Assembly: GCA_038373885.1 (NCBI GenBank)
Contig: JAWZYV010013008.1
Coordinates: forward strand, 434,001-498,000
Reading direction: 5' to 3'
DNA length: 64,000 nt
DNA from: Cheiracanthium punctorium
Lineage: Eukaryota; Arthropoda; Arachnida; Araneae; Cheiracanthiidae
The stretch's first letter is position 1, and every line of letters starts with the position of its first letter. Below, in pieces: positions 46,919-58,884 of this stretch. The position numbers were made by a program, and so were the translations under genes. The notes below the pieces were generated by a model. It did not search any database. It was not told the origin of the DNA and saw only the letters and a program-made list of their open reading frames with translations.

Positions 46919-49512
46919 CGAGAAGTCGCAAGGCTGTTCCGCAACGTTTTTAGCATATTCTGGACAGTCGCGATATTTTTCATCTAGGGACATTGTATGG
47001 CGACTGCCCATGCACAATGTGGCGTGACTTTGTCGCTTAGAGTGTACGAGGCATAAGAGAAAGGACGCAACTGTTTCGAAAGCCAGGTGCTCATTAAACA
47101 GCTTTAACGACCAGAAGGGCAGTTTTTACTAAGTTCCGATTTGCTAGTGCGATAAGGCCCCAGTTACATGGGGTATAGATTATAATTGAGAATTCTACAA
47201 AGTTTAGCAGGTACTTTGTTGGACAAGATATCTTAAGAAATTACAATTAAGCCAATAGAGCACTAACCAAACTACGCTGCTTTAGAACAATATGCATGCA
47301 CTAGGTAAACATATAAAAACCGAAAAAGTCTTTCTCCATTTTATTTTGGTGAATGCACGTTGTAGTTAAATAAGTAAAATATTGTGATGAATTATTATTG
47401 CAAAATAATACATTTGCTTTTATATGAGCCTTCACGAAAACAGCAATTTATAAGTACTTACTTCTTACAATGTCTGTTTAGAAAATTAAACAAATTGAAT
47501 GTAAGAAGTTATATTTTATCAGATTGGTTCTTGTAAAGGTTGTCGGACGAAAATATTTTTCTTCTGTTTGAAGAACGATCATAGCAACACTTTATCTTCC
47601 TTACATCCCACATCGTATTTTATTTCTTCTTCCTATGTCACTACATTTTTCACTTTAGCTTTTATCTAGGGAAACAACACACAAAATCATCCATTAGTCT
47701 GAAAGCAATAAATTACGCAAAGAATTTTTTTCATTTATTTTACTGAACGTTTGTATGTAGTAAAATAGTTTTTTCGGGAAATCTTTTGAACTAAAATAAT
47801 TCTTAGAGGAAATAACTTTTTTCTTCTTTAAAAATGTATATCAGACTTTAATATACGTTGCGTTGACACACTAACAAGGAATCCCACAATTATAACAGTA
47901 GCAAAACATAAAGATGAAATTTGTGATGCATTACTTCCGAAATGTGTATGTATATGGAAATATATATGGATTATTCATTGAATTCATGGAAATATAGTAA
48001 ATGTGTTCAGAAATACTTTGAGAATTCGGTGGTTTATAGACCGAATTCACATTATGCAGGCAAAAAAATCAATAATTAAATAAAGAAGAATAAAATGAAA
48101 TAATTTCCACGCATTTAAAAATGAATTCGTAAAGAATAAATTGTCCGACTTAAACCTGAATTTTACAGTTATATTTATTTGATTATAAAATTAAGCAATT
48201 ATTTAAAAAAGTATATCAACAGAACGAAATTTATGTGAAAAGTAGAGCCACTGACGAAAAAACAGCCATTTAATGAGTGAGTGATGGTCAGTATTTATTT
48301 TTTATGTCAGTTAAGCTGATAACAAGTTTTTTTTAGTAGACTAAAACTGCACCCGATGCCGGAGTCGGTAAAAGTCGAGTCTGAAAGTCAGTAAAGTTAT
48401 CAGCGTTGACTATCATTTTTTCAACGGTTATACTCTTCATAAATTTACAATCTGCTAAAGTAAAAATAAACTGTGCTTTTTAAATAAATTTATTATCTTT
48501 AGTCTTTTTTAAAATTTCAACTGACAGCTAGTCGTTAAAACTCCGAAAACCAGCGAAATAACGAAAATAATTTTTCAGCAAATTAAAACCAGCAATACCA
48601 ATGTTAATATGTTAGAAAAAAAATTATAGTTAATGTTATGCAAAGAAATTATCTTTGAAGGGCGTTTTAAAAAGCTTTCTAAGTACTTTAATATAATAAA
48701 CATTTAATCAGTTTAGACAAAAAACATGAGATGTCGGATACATTGGTAGCACGCCTTTGACGAGCAACCAGTTGTGTAATTGTGATAATTTGTCGAGCTG
48801 CCTGGTCGGAGTTTTCAGGGTTTTTTTCTCCCATTCAATACTTAAATTTCTTCGTTTTGTAGAGAAAAATTCACAGACTATGGTAAGCAGATCTTAACAA
48901 CAACTTTGGTGATGTTAGTTGCCGTCGCCCTTGTTATACTAATCATTCTTCATTACTCTAGGTGATTTGTTTTCCAGTGTATTAGTACGTTAAAATATGC
49001 ATGCCTTTAAAAAGAGTTAGCTTATTTTCTTATTCCCGTAAATGCATGTAAATACTGCTAGAATACAATCTTCGAAACTATTACGTTTTAAATTTAATCT
49101 AAAAATCATTTGCTTAAAGGGATAAATACACTCCATTGGAAAATGCTTTGCAGTTATCAGGAAATCAAAACTACTGTTGAACATAATGGAATTATTCTAG
49201 ATAATATCATGTAATGCTTTCGGCATACAAATCTTATAACTGGGAGGTTGAAATCGGGTAGCATAAACAACCCTTTACGAAATAAAGAAGAAAACTGTTG
49301 CCCGTCTATATCCATTTTAAACCCGGAAGACAGTCTTTTCGTCTTATTAGCTACTTCATTCTTTCAGGCATCGAGTCAACAAATTATCCGTTTAAACAAA
49401 TATGATTTATTCCATGCTACTAAGCTGCTACGTGATTTTTTTTCCCAAAATATGTTTTTTTTTTAATTGAACAGCACCAAGCAATTTAAGCTGATTGAAT
49501 TGATACCTAGAA
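46919..49512. other. Non-coding stretch, nothing recognised
   Basis: AT-rich DNA. One small palindrome at 48022-48048 (GAATTCGGT, 9-base spacer, ACCGAATTC). No genes recognised. Confidence 0.4.
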
Positions 49513-49552
49513 GTAGGGATAGACGCGAGACACTTTTTGCGAGACGAGACAG
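49513..49552. repeat. Copy of a GAGACGAGAC dispersed repeat
   Basis: GTAGGGATAGACGCGAGACA, then TTTTTGCGAGACGAGAC, resembles 59767-59850 closely. Only one end of a presumed element is visible here. Confidence 0.45.
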
Positions 49553-50613
49553 AGATTTACAATCTATGCAATTCTGTATTGGTAAAGTACAATATGTTTT
49601 CGTCCTTTTTGTCTTGGCCACGCGAAAAAGGGGTTTAATGCAATGACAGCACGAATAAATATGTTGAGATAAAAAAAAGGGAAATTATTTTACAGAAAAT
49701 TAGACTGTATTTATATTACATACTTTTAAAAGAAAACCCTTCCTTTTAATTTTTAAAAATTCCTATTTTATAGCATTACATGAATTTTTCTGCTATACTA
49801 TTTGTTCAAAGAAAAGCATTAAACAGGAAAAAAATATAATGCTGGGTCCATAAATGCATAACATATTAAAAGCCATCCATTTTGCTTTTATAAAAGCTTT
49901 TCCGAGATAATTTTTTTCCATTACGGCTCTCATGTACGATACTCTTATACAACACTTATAATCAATTAAAAACTTTATGAATATAGAACACTGTTTTGTA
50001 GGAACAGGAGTAGAAACATTTTTAACCGAGAAAAACAATACATTTTTTCGGGAGTACATCATTTTCCTCGTGGTATATGTATGATCTAGTTTCACTCCAG
50101 TGATAAACAACATAAATTATATATTTATTTTCCTGTCAGAGAGCATTTCCTCTTTGAGAGAAAAATAAGAATTTTTATTCTGAAATGTTGAGCATCGGAT
50201 GTGTAATGGCCAATATTATCTCAAGGAGATATCTTAACATAAACTACTGAACATTTGCAGAAAGCAATAAAAATAATTAGTTCAGATTTTAAAAAAAAAT
50301 GAGTTATGATTTAGTTTTGGTTTCATAAATATTAAGCAACTTCTTATCGTAAAAAATAAACTGCTCAAAATAGAATAGAGTCTCTTAAAACTATATTTAG
50401 ATGATACACATTGTAATTCGTGAAATTAAAAAAAATAAATACATTAAGAAAAAGAAAACTTGGTTTACTTGCAAATAATCAAATAACTTATTACATGACC
50501 GTATCAAACAACTTCTAGTTCACCCGTTCTAAGTTCTAGTTTACCTGTAAATGTAGTTTTTCCTACCACAAGAGTGTATGATAAATGTATAGTGCAGAAG
50601 CACCTAAAATTAC

Positions 50614-50709
50614 TTATTGACTTGAGGAGGACAGAAAAGAGTTTATAAATTTGTTATACCATTATTGACTTTAGGAGGACAGAAAAGAGTTTATAAATTT
50701 GTTATACCA
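50614..50709. repeat. Two-copy 48-bp tandem duplication
   Basis: The unit ATTGACTT(G/T)AGGAGGACAG plus AAAAGAGTTTATAAATTTG begins at 50616 and 50664 with one difference. Confidence 0.88.
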
Positions 50710-51205
50710 ATAATACAAAGTTTTTGTTTTTGTCTTACTGCTGTTTTGAAATCTGATTTAACATCTTAAAAAAAAAACTCACATTTTTCAGTCTTGATAA
50801 GTTAATAAACTAACAATTCTGCGTTAAATGATATAATTGAAACATTTTTTTGTGGAATGCGTCTGCGAATATTGTATCCTATTCTCTTTGTTTCCAGTAT
50901 TTTATCGGTAGAAGCTAAAATTCTGTAAATTTTCCCTACATACCGACTGAAGATTAGAGCACAACGTGCAAAAGATAAGAAACTATTTGCAAAACGAATT
51001 TAAAGTGCACAGAAAGGAAAGAAAAAAAGGGTTTATTTTTTAAAGATATGAATATATATAACTCGTTTAACATTTTACGGCCATCATTTAGAAACAAGAA
51101 AGCTTTTCATTTTCGTTAAAAACTTTCGACTCATTTCAAACACAAGATAGATAAGGAGAATGTCTATTTTCCTCTGGAAGGCTATCGAGCCTGTAATTTT
51201 TTTTC

Positions 51206-51601
51206 TTGTTGTGCTTTTTGCAGTTCCTTTGTTCTGCCCACCTGATAATCAATCATGCAATCTCTGTGGCATTGGTAGTACCGCACTTCCACTGTTTCCT
51301 CTTTGAACTTCCTCACGCAATGAGTTGCAGTCAACTGAACCGGTGTTCGGCCACGTTCAATTTAGAAAGTAGTTTCAACTCATGCGCACTGAGAGCAGCT
51401 GAAACTGATTCATTCCAAAAGTTTGATTATAAATCAGTGAGATTATCGATAGATGTTTTTCAGCAGCTTTTCGGAGGACTCGCTCTGCATTTCGGGTTGA
51501 TCGAAGATCGTTGTATACAAGCAGAGAGGACTTTTCCACAGCACTTTAAATGTGCTGGGAAAAAGTCCTCTGTAGAGAATTTTCACGTGCTTTCTATGTA
51601 G
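51206..51601 (+). other. GC-richer patch with 131-codon ORF, unassigned
   Basis: The patch 51200-51650 is richer in GC than its surroundings and is preceded by TTTTTTTCTTGTTGTGCTTTTTGCAG, written here as a T-rich tract ending TTTTTGCAG, a splice-acceptor-like sequence on the plus strand. The frame MLCFLQFLCSAHLIINHAI... continues through the hairpin at 51525. It resembles no family I know and one such frame is expected by chance, so it could be an exon, a transposon piece or nothing. Confidence 0.2.
51525..51571. repeat. Imperfect 47-bp hairpin
   Basis: AGAGGACTTTTCCACAGCAC pairs with GTGCTGGGAAAAAGTCCTCT around TTTAAAT, with one bulge and one mismatch. It lies inside the unassigned frame at 51206-51601. 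The loop is short for a microRNA. Confidence 0.7.
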
Positions 51602-52522
51602 TACATCATCTGAGTGACAACTGACTGCGCATTTTTCTGTGCAGATTCTGCCATTGTACTTGAATTGTGTTAAACCTAAGAAAAGGTTTTAAGAAATATA
51701 AGCTGAAATTATCCTAAGAATTTCAAAACATAATACACCGCTGGAAAAATCAGTGCCGAAGCCTTTCATGCTTTGCAAACTGTAACAGTTTAAAAAATAT
51801 GTCCATATTTTTCAATTTTATTAAATTTTCGTTATTTGTCATAATCTTTAATTTTTTTAATGAGTTTTTAAATCCTGTTTAACAGAAACGCTTGCATGTT
51901 ACAGAAGCCTACTTATTCGGTCCGTTAATCTTGTTAGAGTTGTTTGCTAACTTTATGATCAATTTCTTACACTTTTTCAAGCCCTACTCCCATTAACTAT
52001 AAAATAATATTATATTTTACATAAAATACCACACCATATTTTGGTAAAGAACGCAATGTTTTCAAAATTCGGGTTAAATTAATGAAGAATATTCGCCTTA
52101 GAAGAATAAATGCCAGTAGCTAAAAACTACTGCCATTCTCATAGAAAGTTAAAGTGATGAAGTTAATGATCAGATTTAGATAATTTCAGATCTGTCCTAT
52201 TAAAAAATCACGCAGCTTTTTAAGTTTCTAAAAGAATTAAATTATGAAAGATAGCCGAAAACTTTCAGATTATATCGTTTCAGAAGGAATTATGTAGTCT
52301 TACAAACGGTAAACCAAGTTATGAAATATTCAAAATGGAAAAAAAGAATATTTTGCGAAATTTTCTAAATTGTATGGCGGCCTCAGACATTTTACAATGC
52401 AAAATATATACTTTTAAAATTTTATACGATATGTAAATTTGCTTTTTAAGAGTACAGTGCAGTTTCCGAAATCATATTTTGACTTCTTTTCGGGAGCTTC
52501 TAATATATTACAACAGGTCGCA

Positions 52523-53271
52523 AAAGTTTTGAGACGATATGTTTTTCTCTCCTAACTTATTCTGCAAACAAACTTTCTTAATGATGTAAATTAATAATTT
52601 GTAGCTTCAGTTCTCCTACAGGGTGCGCAACCAATAATATGTGTGAAAATCTTTAATTATAAAAAATACCAAGAACGAATTTGAAAAGTTGATAGCACAA
52701 GATTTAAGATGGTTCAGTTTTTCAAAACTTTAATTGAAATTAATCGTCTTAATATAACAAAATACAGAAATATATTCTATGTAGTTACATATCTTTTTGC
52801 TTTGAGGACTGCGCTACATCACGAGTACATGGAATCAACAAGGCTTTAGGTAGATCTAGGGAGTTTTGCCCATTTTAATCAAAAATACTGAGGCAGAACT
52901 CCTTCAGTATCTTTAATCAGAATGGGCAAAACTTCTTAGTCCACCTTAGAAAGCCTTGTTAATTCCATGCAGACTGAATGCAACGCAGTCCTCAAAGCAA
53001 AAAGATATGCAACTACATAATATTTCTGTATTTCGTTACATTAAGACGGTTAATTTCAATAAAAGTTTATAAAAACTAAATCGTCTAAAATCTTCTGCCT
53101 TCATCTTTTCAAATTCACGCTTAGGTTAATTTACAAATTAACAATTTTCACACATATTATTAGTAGCACACTATGTAGGAGGACTAAATCTACAAATAAC
53201 TAATTTACATCATTAAGAAATTTTGCTTACAGAAAAGTTAGGACAGAAAAAACATATCGTCTCTAAACTAC
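52523..53271. mobile_element. Large palindromic element (fold-back MITE)
   Basis: Two arms of about 360 bp, 52531-52892 and 52904-53263, are inverted copies of each other with moderate divergence and almost no spacer (ACTGAGG...CTTCAGT at the centre). Outer ends GAGACGATATGTTTTT and AAAACATATCGTCTC match, and weaker pairing extends about 8 bp further out. The left flank CAGGTCGCAAAAGTTTT resembles a Tc1-type terminus, so it may be a Tc1/mariner derivative, but I could not fix a TA duplication at the right end. No transposase was identified. Confidence 0.75.
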
Positions 53272-53294
53272 ACACACATACATTCATACAAATA

Positions 53295-53310
53295 TAGATA
53301 GATAGATAGA
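53295..53310. repeat. (GATA)n microsatellite
   Basis: Four tandem GATA units beside the palindromic element. Confidence 0.85.
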
Positions 53311-53335
53311 TTCCTTGATTCGTAAGTTTAGCCAT

Positions 53336-53336
53336 T

Positions 53337-53401
<65 letters not shown>
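53336..53401. repeat. (TTA)n-(TA)n compound microsatellite
   Basis: Five TTA units pass into about 25 TA units. The short TIY-rich frame across it on the minus strand is simply the translated repeat. Confidence 0.93.
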
Positions 53402-53405
<4 letters not shown>

Positions 53406-53647
53406 ACCCAGAAACGTGGTCCCGATTTAAGTTCAATAGATATGATGCTTTTCAAGTTTAGAAAAAGCGTACAATGAAAAATTTTCTAACGCATTTTTAT
53501 TCCAGAGTGTGAAACCAAAACTGTGCACTTATGATCATTTTACTTCGTTCTACTCAAAAAATCTGTACTTCTAAACAAATCCAATGTCAATTTTCAGATT
53601 CTGTAGCGAGATGAATTGTTTATGACAGAGGGAGAGAAGTTCTTGCT

Positions 53648-53750
53648 GGGTAGGGCAAGAAACAAGACGATGTATTTTCGTTCTCACTTATAGGGATTTT
53701 GAGGAGCAAGACAAAGCTTTACAGCTGTTTTGCGTTTCACGTCCATCCCA
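53648..53750. repeat. Possible short element ending in GTCCATCCCA
   Basis: TAGGGCAAGAAACAAGACG on the left and GCGTTTCACGTCCATCCCA on the right are similar in inverted orientation, and both resemble the TAGGGATGGACG(A)GACGAG ends at 49513 and 59767. This may be a roughly 100-bp member of that family. No duplication found. Confidence 0.35.
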
Positions 53751-55094
53751 GAATGTAAATGGTATTATTGTACTATTTATATACATATTCCTTATATTCT
53801 TCATATGCGCCATGAACACTGTTCATGACAGACAATATTATGGATGGGAAATTTCGAGAAAAACTTTACCAAGAAAATTTGCAACCCCTTTTCTACATTT
53901 AATAAAATAACTTCAGTTAATGAGAATGTTTATTCCTTATTATTTTCCATTCTATTCAATAGATTTGTGATTTATTGCCGACTGTGTTGGTTCGACTAAT
54001 ATCTGACTGTTGGCAGAACAATCACGATATAAAAATTGCAATAAAGTAAAATAAAATAAAATTTGAAAAGCGTGTGAATTAAACTAAAATTTTTATTAAA
54101 ATCCTGCCAAATGCTTAAATGTTCAACAGCTATTTTCAGACAGCACTCTGTCAAATGATCGACGTTTTTAATTATTTTGAGAAATTTGAATTTCTTTTAT
54201 TGGGCAAGTTTTGTTTGCTTTTAGTTTATGCAGTTACTTGAATTCTTGTACTTCCGCTCGCTCTTATTTCGATATAAAAGTAACATTAAAAAAATGCACC
54301 AAACAAGAACAAGACAACAACAAATTTCAATTTTAATGCTGATTTTCATTTTGAGTTCTATTGTTTATAAATAAGTTGCACTTTTGATGCGTTTTCCTGG
54401 ATTTAAAAGCAAATAAAAAGCCCGATTTCATGCTAATTCCTAAACATTGAACCCAATTCACGCACGGCGGACTGTTACTTTATTATGATGAACATTTCAA
54501 CCAAGATATTTATAGGCGATAACACTCTTTTTGGGGGTGACTAATAATAGCTAATGTACAAAATCATAAGGGAATACGCTTCCCCAAAGGGAGAGGAGAC
54601 TGTCTGTCTCCTTTCCCCTCATTTTAACATACACATCTGGCGGTAACCATCACACATACGGTATTTCAAACTTCCAGACAGATGATTCACGAAACTAAAC
54701 TCCACAGAGGCCTAGATCTGGGCTATATAATATAGCCGTAGAGAAAACGAGCATCTGTGTGGTATAAAGGGTATGGGTGAAACACACATACACGCAAAGT
54801 ATTTTTAATTTAGGGTATTAAACTAACGATACGAGTATGTTTTATTGTGTAAGCAAACTAATGTTTATTATACTTTTGTCATTTTATTTAGTACAAGTAA
54901 AGAGAAGTATTAAAAAGCATTTTTTAAAATTTCGATGGTGTTTGCTGATTTTTACAATAACTGTTAAAAATGGTTGTCATAAATGGGTTGAGTAGTGATG
55001 CAAAAATAAGTCAATAAAAATATCGAAATAAATAAATTTTTAAAAAAGGAAGAAAGAAAGAAATGAATAAAAGTATATTCATGATATCATGGTA
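53751..55094. other. Non-coding stretch, small palindromes only
   Basis: AT-rich. Two short perfect palindromes were seen: CATGAACACTGTTCATG near 53812 and GGCTATATAATATAGCC near 54720. No genes recognised. Confidence 0.4.
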
Positions 55095-56504
55095 TATACG
55101 CTCACTTCCCAAAGTTAAGCACGGAGCGCTAAAAATGAAAAAAAATGGACAAGTATACTGCTTTGATTGACACGAAATGCAGCAAGAAAGTAGCTCTATG
55201 TTTATTCGTGAAAGACAACAAAGAATTACATAAAAAGATTAGAAAAATATTGAATTTTCGTAAATTATAAGATGGTGTCACATTTGCATCATTAACAAAA
55301 TGATGTTTACATGCAAAACAAACAATAAAACCCGACATTAATAAGGTATGTGAGCACCTTTCACCTTCATACAAAGTGTACAGCGCGTGATAATGCTTAT
55401 TACGAGGTGATGAACCATCACAGAATCCAGGAATCGCCATTCCGCCTGTAGGGCAGTTTCTAAATCTCTGAGAGTGGCTGGAAGTGGGAAACATCTACAT
55501 ATAGCACGGCCGCGGGCATCCCAAAGATTATCAATTGGATTAAGGTCCGGCGTGTAAGCCGGACATTCCATGAGCGCAATCCCCTCACTATCCACAAAAT
55601 CATCAACGATGGCAGCTCTATGGGGACACGCATTACCGTACATTAAAACATAGGAGGGACAACTGCTGCAGCGTGCAGTTTCACAATGGGGTCTAGGACT
55701 TCATCTCGATACCATACAGACGTCACAGAACCTCGCCTGTAGATGTGCAGGTCGGTGCGATATCCCAGTGAAATCCATGCCGAGACCATGATGCTTCCAC
55801 CGCCGAATGTGTGATGTTCGGTGATGTTCTGGTGCACGAGAACACGTGGTACCCGGGAGCACAGATCATTCATGTGTAGCCTTCGACGCATAATAGTGCA
55901 TATCGTAAGCAGATCGTATCGTATAACAGCAGATATCGTCTTATCACTGGCCGCTGCAACCATGAATGTCACACGTTTGGAGGTCGATCTTAGATTCCGC
56001 TTGGCTACAACAGTAATATATCGGTCTTCCGCTGTGGTCGTATTCCTTGGACGACCGGCTACAGGTCTTCGGGCAACTATTTGGTTGGTTTGAAATTTTT
56101 TACATAATCCTGACATGGCGGAATGATGAACGCCGAAGAAAAGATAAGAAATCTGCAATAGACTGTCTAGCTTCAATGCGTCCGCCAGCCCGCAGAATCT
56201 CTCACTCGCCTTCTGAAAGCCATACAGACAAGTCTAACTTGAAAAAAAAATCATACGAATGTTCTAAACGCCTTTCATCAGCACTTACATGCAACTCCTG
56301 TAACACTTCACAATGGCGGCTTCTTATACGACTGCCTGATTTGAATATTTCTCGACATGAAACCGTGATTGAATATTGCCTAACATATTCACATACTTCC
56401 TTCTACGTTTGCAGCAAATTTTAGCTTCTTTAATTCAGATTGGTTAACAGGAATTAACGTTTTCCCCATCGTACTTAACGTTTGGAAGTGAGTTTATGTA
56501 TATA
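55095..56504 (-). mobile_element. Tc1-like transposon, full-span but dead
   Basis: About 1.4 kb. The left end TATACGCTCACTTCCCAAAG, then TTAAGCAC, is matched in inverse orientation by GTACTTAACGTTTGGAAGTG, then AGTTTATGTATA at the right. TA-rich ends make the exact TA duplication ambiguous by a few bases. The transposase region lies between them on the minus strand. Confidence 0.75.
55338..56220 (-). pseudogene. Tc1-family transposase pseudogene
   Basis: Minus strand, in order: a degraded N-terminal helix-turn-helix (RAGGRIEARQSIADF, a frameshift near 56120, then GLCKKFQTNQIVARRPVAGR); DRYITVVAKRNLRSTSKRVT; RRRLHMNDLCSRVPRVLVHQ joined directly to NITEHHTFGGGSIMVSAWIS, a junction that has lost the segment carrying the first catalytic Asp; SLGYRTDLHIYRRGSVTSVW; then a frameshift near 55643 and MYGNACPHRAAIVDDF, where family members have a DD or D-D-N triad, so the second Asp is also replaced; then CPAYTPDLNPIDNLWDA with D at the third position; ending KVKGAHIPY. 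The family is common in arachnid genomes. The copy is inactive on several independent grounds. Confidence 0.87.
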
Positions 56505-56569
56505 TTTCCTCAAAGGAAGGCATTTGCTCATTAAGTATTCGCCTCTACAAAATCACGAAGTATTGGCCA

Positions 56570-56689
56570 TTTTATTATGAGAGCACCCAGAAAGGACTTA
56601 AGATTTAACAACCGAACCGGGAATTGAGCCCGAACCCAAGGTATGACAAAATGGCCCATTAGCCACTGCACCACCTGGTCGGGGGAGAC
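56570..56689 (-). mobile_element. tRNA-derived SINE
   Basis: Minus strand starts GTCTCCCCCGACCAGGTGG, with the A box TGGTGCAGTGGCTAATGG and, about 35 bases later, a degenerate B-box region GGGTTCGGGCTCAATTCCC. The tail toward the left is short and AT-rich. The left boundary is approximate and no target-site duplication is secure. It differs from the SINEs at 20457 and 58747 in its 3' body. Confidence 0.6.
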
Positions 56690-57159
56690 AAAAAATTTAT
56701 TCAATTTAGACTATCCAGCTCAATTTGACTTCTTCGTATCTAAAAAACTGCATTGAAATATTTATTTTTGTGATGAATCTAAAAGAGAAATTATTTTTCA
56801 AGATATTCTATACTTTTTTTTTCCTTCTGCATACTCCTATTTTTAATGTAAAGGCCGGCATAAAATTTCGGAATCAAAACTTAACCAACCTCTAAAGTGC
56901 TTACATATGTTACAAAACTCTTCGTCGAAATCTGTTGGACATTGTGGCCTAATTCATGCTGGGAAAAACTGTTGTACTTTTTCTTTTGAAACCCAGTGAC
57001 GCACAATTTCACGTATATGAGATACACAGTGTATACACGTTGTACACATATTGGATAATAGTAAAAATACTGTTAAAAACAAGGACGCTAAGGTTTTGTT
57101 CTCTCCCCCCTCTCAAAATTAAATTAAATCAATGTACCTACTTTATCTCTGCAAAAGCG

Positions 57160-57215
57160 AAGCGAAAGCAAAAGCAAAAAGCAAAGAAAAAGAAAAAAGT
57201 AAAGCAAAGCAAAGC
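57160..57215. repeat. AAAGC-type A-rich simple repeat
   Basis: Degenerate repeats of AAAGC/AAAAGC over about 55 bp on the plus strand. Confidence 0.75.
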
Positions 57216-57303
57216 TATTATTTTCAGCACTCTTTTAATTATTATTATTATTAGTTTCGCTTCGTCGTTTTCAGCTTGCATATTTTTTTGCTACTACCGA
57301 GTT

Positions 57304-57376
57304 CATGGGCGCCCATATGATTGTTTGTAAGGGGAAGGGCATGGCCCCTCCCTGTCCATAGGTATGTACGCCCATG
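57304..57376. mobile_element. 73-bp miniature element with 8-bp duplication
   Basis: CATGGGCGCCCATA on the left and TATGTACGCCCATG on the right are inverted repeats with two mismatches in 14. ACCGAGTT flanks both sides exactly (57296-57303 and 57377-57384). The interior is GGGGAAGGGCATGGCCCCTC and a few bases more. The 8-bp duplication indicates a hAT-type integration. At 73 bp it is near the lower limit for a mobile unit. A degenerate relative lies at 87-141. Confidence 0.85.
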
Positions 57377-57384
57377 ACCGAGTT

Positions 57385-58733
57385 GGGTTTATGTTATGCT
57401 TCATTCAGCTTTGTCCATTGTTCTATAAGGGTGAGACGACAAGTAAATTTACGATGTTCAAAACTCGTGTGATTTAATCATTATAACCAATGAAACAAAT
57501 TCATTTTGCGTTCTTGCGTTATTTAATTGAAACTCGTTTGAAACATGCTACATGATGGATTTGCGTGAATGCGATAAATTTATGACAGCCGCAAAATTTT
57601 GCTAAATGTGTTATTTTATAGTAAATTTTGCGACATCATTATATATTAATGACTATTTCGTAAGACTTTCAAATTTCTAACAAATTTATACTTTGTGCTA
57701 GTGTATAGTGCAGTTTATGAAGAAAAATTCTAAAATTTTTCGAGTCTGGCGTAAGTTTTTCACTTTTTTACTCAACTTTCCTGGGAAATAATAATAATGA
57801 TCATCAGAAATAGTAGCAAGCCCATTGCTCCTAGATTAACAGAAAAACCACTCTTGCATTAAAGAAGTCACCCTAGCTGTGTCATTTTTCTTTGGTTCCA
57901 GCGAAAACTCACAGATAGCAGAAATTGCTTCGCTATAAATGATTCGGAAATGATGAACATTTTACAAACAAAAACAAATATGTCTTAAACCTGAATATTT
58001 TATTGAAAGTCAGTAAAGAAAAATATAATGACGAAAAGACTGAGAAGAAATGGGTAAAAAGAGATTTTAAAACGCCTAGTATAAGAAGAGTTTTTTAAAA
58101 ATATGATTGATAGCTGTTTTCGTTGGAAGAAAATGACTTTATGTTGACTTTAGATAAATATATTTTCTTTTATATATTATTGAGAATCTCCAAAATCTTT
58201 AAAAGCTTCATATTTATGTCGTCGCTACGATACTAAATATGAATCATAAGTATGTGTAGTTTAAAGTAGAAATATTGATTTTCTAATTTAGGTCTAATAC
58301 CATGTATTTTTATCTTTCCAAGCTATTTCAAAATGATTTTTGTGTTTGGTTTTTGAAGCATGGAATAATGATATCATAGAGCTTTATATTTAAAGTTGAA
58401 AGGCTTGATGGTTATTTGTAAAAGTAGTGTTTTTTTCTGTTCTATTTCCGCTCAAAATATCATTGAGCAAAATAGAGTACTAAAAATGAGATATCAGTTT
58501 AGAAGCCACAAATTTCTAAGCCCGATTAACACTTTAATAGAAGCAGTTGTTTAAGTCAGGTCATTTATAATAAAGGCGCACACTCCTAGAGCCGTTTTAA
58601 TGATTTTGCCTCTATTAAGAAGCTTCTCTTTGATTCTATACAGCAATCACAACTTTGGTGTAGAATTCCTTGTATGGGAGAGAATGTCCGAGTTACAAAG
58701 GCACATAAAATTCACAAGTCATTGTAGGTACTT
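57385..58733. other. Non-coding stretch, nothing recognised
   Basis: AT-rich DNA between the miniature element and the SINE. Confidence 0.4.
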
Positions 58734-58746
58734 ACAATTCGTACAT

Positions 58747-58884
58747 GCCGCCCACGTGATGTAGTGGCTTAAGAACTATTCTATAACGCGTTGGGCTCGA
58801 GTTCGATTCCCAGCTTGGGAGTTAAATTGTTCGTCCCTTCATAGGGGATATAGCTTGCCGCCCATTGGTAAAAAACAAAACAAA
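58747..58884 (+). mobile_element. tRNA-derived SINE with A-rich tail
   Basis: Plus strand: A-box-like GTGATGTAGTGGCTTAAG and a perfect B box GAGTTCGATTCCCAGC about 35 bases later, then a short body and the tail AAAAAACAAAACAAAAC. The direct repeats ACAATTCGTACAT (58734-58746) and ACAATTGGTACAT (58885-58897) differ at one of 13 bases, a clear target-site duplication. It is not a functional tRNA: the acceptor stem does not close. Confidence 0.85.

Noticed and set aside
53213..53455. 80-codon frame with a (YI)n run
   Set aside because: It is the translated (TA)n microsatellite.
55129..55494. 121-codon minus-strand frame
   Set aside because: It overlaps the Tc1 transposase C-terminus in another frame and runs into the 3' non-coding end of the transposon.
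55821..56424. Plus-strand frames of 90 and 125 codons
   Set aside because: Antisense to the Tc1 transposase pseudogene.
58747..58884. Possible genuine tRNA gene (perfect B box)
   Set aside because: The acceptor and anticodon stems do not pair, and the unit has an A-rich tail and target-site duplication, so it is a SINE.
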